Shown: positions 32,942 through 36,975 of the stretch, one piece after another | Layout of the letters: every line of letters begins with the position of its first letter | Position numbering within the stretch: position 1 is the stretch's first letter | NCBI GenBank assembly: GCA_024640085.1 | Contig: JAHEFR010000024.1 | Location: 1-36,975 of the forward strand | Direction of reading: 5' to 3' | DNA length: 36,975 nucleotides | Source: Gammaproteobacteria bacterium | GTDB lineage: Bacteria > Pseudomonadota > Gammaproteobacteria > Steroidobacterales > XN24 | Translations under genes and position numbers: made by a program | Notes under the pieces: model-generated | Told to the model about the DNA's origin: nothing | Databases searched by the model: none | The model's input: the letters and a program-made list of their open reading frames with translations, nothing else

Positions 32942-33141
32942 TTCTCCCGCCGGGTATGGGGTGAGTCGGCGGCGCCCACAAGGGGCTGCGAATGCCTGCG
33001 GGGCTCGCGCGCAGGCGCCCCGTGCGGCCACGGTTTCCCGACCCGGATCGTCCGTGACAAAACAGGAATTCTAACAAGAGCAGCGGATACGACTCTCCGC
33101 TGACGACCGGGGGCGAGCCGGCCGGGGGGTCCGGGGACTCT

Positions 33142-33161
33142 CTGCGGAAGCGATTCCGCGG
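33142..33161. terminator. Stem-loop just after the alcohol dehydrogenase
   Basis: CTGCGGAA-GCGA-TTCCGCGG: an 8-bp stem (one G-T pair) with a 4-base loop, 3 bases past the dehydrogenase stop on the minus strand. No T-run follows, so it may act as a Rho-assisted or processing hairpin. Confidence 0.4.
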
Positions 33162-33164
33162 GCC

Positions 33165-34376
33165 CTACGCGAGCATCTTCGCGATCAGGCGCTCGCAGGC
33201 AGGCTGGTCCATGTAGCGAGGCACGGCGTAGGTGAAGTGAGCCTCCTTCAGTGCCGCCCTGGCGATGCCCGGGATATCCGACTTCTTCAGTGCGTCGAGC
33301 TTGTCCGGAATACCGAACTGTTCGTTCATGGACCGGATGTGGTCGATGAATTTCGTCGCCAGTGCCTGGGGCCGGTCGCCCTTCTTCTTGAGGCCGGCAG
33401 CCTCGCCCAGGGTGGCCAGCCGGCGGATGCAGCTTCGCTTTGAGAAATCCAGCACGTAGGGCATGACGATGGCGTTGGCCACTCCGTGGGGCGTGTGATA
33501 GTAGGCGCCGAAGTTGTGGGCGATGGCATGGACATAGCCGACACCGGCCCGGGTGAAGGCCAGCGCCGCGTAGTAGGAGGCAAAGGACATGGCCTGGCGC
33601 GCCTCCAGGTCCTTACCCTTGCTCACTGCCACCGGGAGGTTCGCCATGATCAGCCGGGTGGCGGCCAGGGCGTAGCCGTCGGTCTCCGGCAGGGCGTTGG
33701 CCGAGATGTAGGCCTCCACCGCGTGGGTCAGGGCGTCCATGCCGGTGGCGGCGGTGACATGGGGCGGGAGGCCGGTCATCAGGGCCCCGTCGAGGGCCGC
33801 CATCATGGGCACCAGCTTCGGGTCCATGATGGGCGTCTTCTTCCTGCGCTTCGGGTCCGACACCACGGCGGCGATGGTCACCTCGGAGCCGGTGCCGGCG
33901 GTGGTCGGGATCACGTACAGGGGGAGGGGCGCCGAAAAAACCTTGAACATGCCCTCCATCCTGGACACGGGCTTGTTGTTCGTGGCACGGGCGGCGATGA
34001 CCTTGGCCGCATCGATGGGCGATCCACCACCCACTGCCAGGATGGCCTGGCAGCGCTCTCGCTTGAGCACTTTCAGGCCGGCTTCGATCTGGTCGACCGT
34101 GGGATCGGGCAGGACGCCGTCGTAGACCACGGCGCGGACCCCGAGAGCTTCAAGTTTCGCCTCGATATCCTCGAGCAAGCCGATCTTTACCAGCATGGCG
34201 TCGGTCACGATCAGCACCCTCTGGACGCCCATCAGCGCCATCGCCTCGCACAGCTTCAGGGACGAGCCGGGCCCCGAGAACAGGGTGGGCTTGGGGAAGG
34301 GGAGGGTCTTGGCCACCCCCTTCAGAGTCTTCATCAGGCCCTGGTAGCCTGCCACCTGGATGCCGAAGGGGATCAT
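33165..34376 (-). CDS. Iron-containing alcohol dehydrogenase
   Basis: A 403-residue group III (Fe-dependent) alcohol dehydrogenase, interconverting alcohols and aldehydes with NAD(P). Cofactor motif GGGSPIDAAKV at 116-126, PTTAGTGSEVT at 157-167 and metal ligands Asp214 and His218 (MDALTHAVEAY), His287 (AHNFG) and His297 (TPHGVANA), matching the Asp/His/His/His site of the family. The length is usual. The first 20 residues (MIPFGIQVAGYQGLMKTLKG) are slightly longer than in some members; the ATG at 34376 has no strong ribosome site. It is divergent from the acyl-ACP-reductase-like gene at 34615, so a shared pathway that makes a fatty alcohol is plausible. Substrate specificity cannot be read from the sequence. 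Confidence 0.93.
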   Translation of the reverse strand: MIPFGIQVAGYQGLMKTLKGVAKTLPFPKPTLFSGPGSSLKLCEAMALMGVQRVLIVTDAMLVKIGLLEDIEAKLEALGVRAVVYDGVLPDPTVDQIEAGLKVLKRERCQAILAVGGGSPIDAAKVIAARATNNKPVSRMEGMFKVFSAPLPLYVIPTTAGTGSEVTIAAVVSDPKRRKKTPIMDPKLVPMMAALDGALMTGLPPHVTAATGMDALTHAVEAYISANALPETDGYALAATRLIMANLPVAVSKGKDLEARQAMSFASYYAALAFTRAGVGYVHAIAHNFGAYYHTPHGVANAIVMPYVLDFSKRSCIRRLATLGEAAGLKKKGDRPQALATKFIDHIRSMNEQFGIPDKLDALKKSDIPGIARAALKEAHFTYAVPRYMDQPACERLIAKMLA

Positions 34377-34403
34377 GACGGGGCCTCTCGCGTTGTGATT
34401 GGA

Positions 34404-34422
34404 CCGGCCGCACGCTGGCCGG
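34404..34422. promoter_or_regulatory. Inverted repeat in the divergent control region
   Basis: CCGGCC at 34404-34409 and GGCCGG at 34417-34422 around a 7-base centre, about 30 bp from the dehydrogenase start. It could be an operator, or a hairpin in the dehydrogenase mRNA leader. Confidence 0.35.
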
Positions 34423-34438
34423 GAAGTTCAGATTACCA

Positions 34439-34466
34439 AGTATAGGGACTCCCCACACCGGCCCAA
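34439..34466 (-). promoter_or_regulatory. Candidate promoter for the alcohol dehydrogenase
   Basis: On the minus strand TATACT (34444-34439) is a good -10. TTGGGC (34466-34461) with a 16-bp spacer is a modest -35. The expected start is about 34432, giving a 55-base leader that contains the inverted repeat at 34404-34422. Confidence 0.4.
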
Positions 34467-34501
34467 ATCTCCCCCGAGGACTCGGCGCCCGGTCCCGGCG
34501 G

Positions 34502-34507
34502 TATAAT
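34502..34507 (+). promoter_or_regulatory. Consensus -10 element for the acyl-ACP-reductase-like gene
   Basis: An exact TATAAT, unusual in this GC-rich region, with a weak -35 (AGGACT, 19 bp upstream). It predicts a transcription start near 34514 and a leader of about 100 bases to the ATG at 34615. It shares the 238-bp divergent region with the dehydrogenase promoter. Confidence 0.45.
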
Positions 34508-34614
34508 CGACTGTTCCGGGTCGCCGCGTGCCGGATGCCGCAATCGGCGGTGGCCAGACGCGTCGGGACCGGCAGCCCCGCGACAGTGACGGGGCGAACG
34601 CAGCGGAGCCAGCC

Positions 34615-36846
34615 ATGAAGAAAGTCGTCAGCGTATCACTCGGTCCCTCCAGCAAGGACTACAAGTTCGAGACACGCTTCCTGGGACAGGAGTTTCAAGT
34701 GCGGCGTGTCGGCACGGACGACGACGAAGGCAAGGCATGGGAGATGCTGCGCCGCTACCAGTCCGAGGCCGATGCCATCGGGCTCGGCATGATCCGCGAT
34801 CATTACGACATCGGTTCCAGGCGTCAGGTCCACAGGGAGACGGAGCGTCTGCTCAAGGTCGTCACCCGGGTGCCGGCCACCACCGGCGCCGACCTGCGCC
34901 GGCTGCTGCAGGTGCGGGCGGTGCGCTACGTGCAGAGGAAGCTGGTCAACTACTTCGACAACAACCTGGTGTTGTTTCTGTCGGGAATGGTGAATTTCGA
35001 CATGGCCCTGGCCATGTCCGATTACACACCCAACCTGAAGTTCGCCGACGCGGTGCTGGACACCGGCGCGCCGGCCATCCTGACCTCTCTCGATCAGCTC
35101 GAGATCTACGCCCGCGGCGCCCAGTTTGCGTCGTCCCTGCTGCCGACCCAGAAACTGTCGAAGTTCCCCGGCCTGTCCACGCTGCGCAGGGAGATCATCA
35201 CCCGGGAGATGGCCAAGTGCCATGTCATCGTCGGGACTTTCGACGACATCGCCGCCCTCGGCAAGCCCGAGAACCTGGAGGGCAAGACCCTCATCACCTC
35301 GGCCATCGATGACGACCGGCTGGAGTTCTTCCGGGAATGCAACGTCAACCTGGTGGTGGATGTCTCGCCCAATCTGTTCGATCGCGTAGTAGGCCTCAGC
35401 ACCATCCAGGCGATGATCCTGGCAGCCCTGGACACCACCAGCGAGGAGCTGTCGGATAACGACCTGGAAGAGATCGTGGACGAGCTCAGGATCGAGCCCC
35501 GCCTGCTCTATCCCACCGGCGAGTTCCGCAACATCCGTCGGTTCGCATTCGTGGTGCATCCCCTAAGCCAGGAATACATCCGCAAGGGGTTCCCGGTGCC
35601 GAAGGGCACGCCCAAGTTCGTCATGGATCAGGTGGAGAAGGTCGCCGCCCATATGCCGCCGATGGTCTACTGCAAGATGGACAACATCATCTCCCCCACC
35701 GGCGCCGAGGCCGAGGGCTGGCTGATCTCTGTAGGCGGTACACCCAAGGAGATGCTGAGCCGCAGTCCGGAGTTCACCTACCGTCGCCTGCTGGCCGCCG
35801 CGAAGATGGCAGAGAAGATGGGTGCCCAGATCCTCGGGCTGGGCGCTTTCACCAAGGTGGTGGGCGACGCCGGTGTTACGGTGGCGCGCCGGGCCACCAT
35901 CCCGGTTACCACCGGCAACAGCTATTCCGCCTCCGGCGCCCTGTGGGCCGCAGCCGACGCCATGCGCCGCATGAACCTGGTCAGAACGGACGAGAGCGGC
36001 AAGGTCCAGGCCAAGACCATGGTCATCGGCGCGTCCGGGTCCATCGGCTCCGTCAGCGCACGGCTTCTGGCGATGGCGTTCGACGAGGTCTACCTGGCTG
36101 GCCGCACGCTCAAGAAACTCGAGGCGCTGAAGAAATCGATCCTGGAGGAGACACCGGAAGCCAAGGTGGTGGCCACCGTGGACTACGAGCAGTACCTGGG
36201 CGACATGGACATGATCGTCACGTCGACCTCGGGAGCGGGGAAGAAGATCCTGGACATCACCAAGGTGAAGCCGGGCTGTGTGATCACGGACGTGGCGCGC
36301 CCCCTGGATCTGCCACCGGAGGAGGTGGCCAAGCGGCCCGACGTACTGGTGATCGAGTCCGGCGAGATCGAGCTGCCCAGCGACGTCAACATGAAGGATA
36401 TCGGCCTGCCGAAGAACGTGATCTATGCGTGCCTGGCGGAGACCATCGTGCTGGCCCTGGAGGGACGCTTCGAGGTGTTCACCATCGGTCGTGACACGGA
36501 GTGGCAGAAGGTCAAGGAGATCTACAAGCTGGGTCTGAAGCACGGCATGAAGCTGGCGGCGATCTCCGGCGTGAACGGCGTGTTCAGCGACGAGGACATC
36601 GCCAGGGTCGTGCAACTCGCCAGGGAGGCGCGCAAGACATGGAAGCCCGGTGGCAGCCGATCGGCGAAACGGGGCGCGAAGGCGGCAGCACGCAAGAAAA
36701 CGGCCAGGAAGAAGGTGTCCGTCGCCCGAAAGCCCTCGGCCAGCAAGAAGGCATCGGGGAGGAAGACCTCACCGAAGAAGACGGCGGCAAAGAAATCCCG
36801 GGGAAAGACGTCCGCGGCCCGCAAGAAGAAGGCTGCCAGAACGTAG
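34615..36846 (+). CDS. Acyl-ACP-reductase-like protein with novel N-terminus and basic H1-like tail
   Basis: A 743-residue protein in three parts. Residues 1 to about 305 (MKKVVSVSLGPSSKDYKFET onward) have no family I recognise. Residues about 310-660 resemble cyanobacterial long-chain acyl-ACP reductase (AAR): FAFVVHPLS at 310, then ILGLGAFTKVVGD, IPVTTGNSYSASGALWAAAD, the Rossmann loop GASGSIGS from 472, YACLAETIVLALEGRFEVFT with Cys606 at the position of the AAR active-site cysteine, and LGLKHGMKLAAISG. Residues about 679-743 are a Lys/Ala/Arg-rich tail with KKTA, AAKKS and one SPKK, like eukaryotic H1 or bacterial H1-like tails. AAR makes fatty aldehydes from acyl-ACP with NADPH. The ATG at 34615 has GGAG 7 bases upstream; an earlier start at 34528 lacks support. 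It is divergent from a Fe-dependent alcohol dehydrogenase. Confidence 0.82.
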   Translation: MKKVVSVSLGPSSKDYKFETRFLGQEFQVRRVGTDDDEGKAWEMLRRYQSEADAIGLGMIRDHYDIGSRRQVHRETERLLKVVTRVPATTGADLRRLLQVRAVRYVQRKLVNYFDNNLVLFLSGMVNFDMALAMSDYTPNLKFADAVLDTGAPAILTSLDQLEIYARGAQFASSLLPTQKLSKFPGLSTLRREIITREMAKCHVIVGTFDDIAALGKPENLEGKTLITSAIDDDRLEFFRECNVNLVVDVSPNLFDRVVGLSTIQAMILAALDTTSEELSDNDLEEIVDELRIEPRLLYPTGEFRNIRRFAFVVHPLSQEYIRKGFPVPKGTPKFVMDQVEKVAAHMPPMVYCKMDNIISPTGAEAEGWLISVGGTPKEMLSRSPEFTYRRLLAAAKMAEKMGAQILGLGAFTKVVGDAGVTVARRATIPVTTGNSYSASGALWAAADAMRRMNLVRTDESGKVQAKTMVIGASGSIGSVSARLLAMAFDEVYLAGRTLKKLEALKKSILEETPEAKVVATVDYEQYLGDMDMIVTSTSGAGKKILDITKVKPGCVITDVARPLDLPPEEVAKRPDVLVIESGEIELPSDVNMKDIGLPKNVIYACLAETIVLALEGRFEVFTIGRDTEWQKVKEIYKLGLKHGMKLAAISGVNGVFSDEDIARVVQLAREARKTWKPGGSRSAKRGAKAAARKKTARKKVSVARKPSASKKASGRKTSPKKTAAKKSRGKTSAARKKKAART

Positions 36847-36975
36847 CACCGGATGCCGTCGCAGGCCCCGAGTCTTACGGACCAGGCACGCGACTGGGCC
36901 GCGTGTTCGTCACCGGGGCGGGGTTGCTCGAGGTCCTGGAAGACGGCGATCCTAGGCTCCTGGCCGGGATTAGGA
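36847..36975 (+). other. Possible start of another gene, cut by the window end
   Basis: After the previous stop, one frame reads GRVFVTGAGLLEVLEDGDP from a GTG at 36903 to the window end and stays open. It is 129 bp of sequence and too short to assign. An ATG at 36853 in another frame gives a less protein-like reading. Confidence 0.25.

Noticed and set aside
33486-34445. Plus-strand open frame opposite the alcohol dehydrogenase
   Set aside because: Gly/His/Arg-rich shadow of a well-conserved dehydrogenase.
34528-34614. Upstream start for the AAR-like protein
   Set aside because: Adds a Gly/Arg-rich stretch without support; the ATG at 34615 has a good ribosome site and a strand-like beginning.
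36652-36846. Lys-rich tail as a frameshift or sequencing artefact
   Set aside because: It is in the same frame as the reductase core without a break, has regular KKTA-like units and ends in a proper stop codon.
1-36975. CRISPR arrays, tRNA or rRNA genes, intact transposases, phage genes
   Set aside because: Searched by eye on both strands; no regularly spaced repeats, no cloverleaf or rRNA sequence, and no transposase or phage motifs found.

Overview
The window is about 37 kb of high-GC chromosomal DNA, most likely from a gammaproteobacterium outside the enterics. The best pointers are a CysB-type LysR regulator divergent from a cysteine synthase, and several copies of a TolB-like/TPR membrane protein family that is abundant in some marine gammaproteobacteria. 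The lineage is an inference, because no rRNA or tRNA was seen. I found no CRISPR array, no intact insertion sequence and no phage genes. The only mobile-like signals are short dispersed repeats, a 30-bp direct repeat and gene remnants.

Layout. 1-5 kb: truncated ABC exporter, an exported short-chain dehydrogenase flanked by a perfect 30-bp direct repeat, a VOC protein, a zinc metallopeptidase and a CPBP membrane protease. 5-10.6 kb: a TetR regulator with an operator against its start codon, an AmpG-like MFS transporter fused to two zinc ribbons, and a MocR regulator divergent from a DMT exporter. 10.7-15.9 kb: a sensor-like membrane protein, a LytTR remnant, a second VOC protein, a TolB-like/TPR gene broken by an amber codon, and a DUF5666/GIN-type lipoprotein. 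16-23 kb: a CadC-like TolB/TPR regulator, a short cation diffusion facilitator, a beta-barrel protein, a small secreted protein and a third TolB-like/TPR protein. 23-31.6 kb: an SRPBCC-DCC fusion, a diheme beta-propeller lipoprotein, a GFA-family protein, a GNAT acetyltransferase, cysB/cysteine synthase, a small membrane protein and a LysE exporter. 31.8-36.9 kb: an MscS channel, an iron-containing alcohol dehydrogenase and a divergent acyl-ACP-reductase-like protein with an extra N-terminal region and a histone-H1-like basic tail.

How genes may work together. Three divergent regulator-target pairs are clear: tetR/CPBP protease, mocR/DMT exporter and cysB/cysteine synthase. The last pair of genes could form an acyl-ACP to aldehyde to alcohol route, since the reductase-like protein keeps a Rossmann motif and a conserved cysteine and faces an alcohol dehydrogenase across a 238-bp divergent promoter region. 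Most other genes stand alone with their own ribosome binding sites. Traces of gene decay (an N-terminal TolB/TPR stub, a LytTR tail, a nonsense mutation) suggest ongoing turnover of signalling genes.
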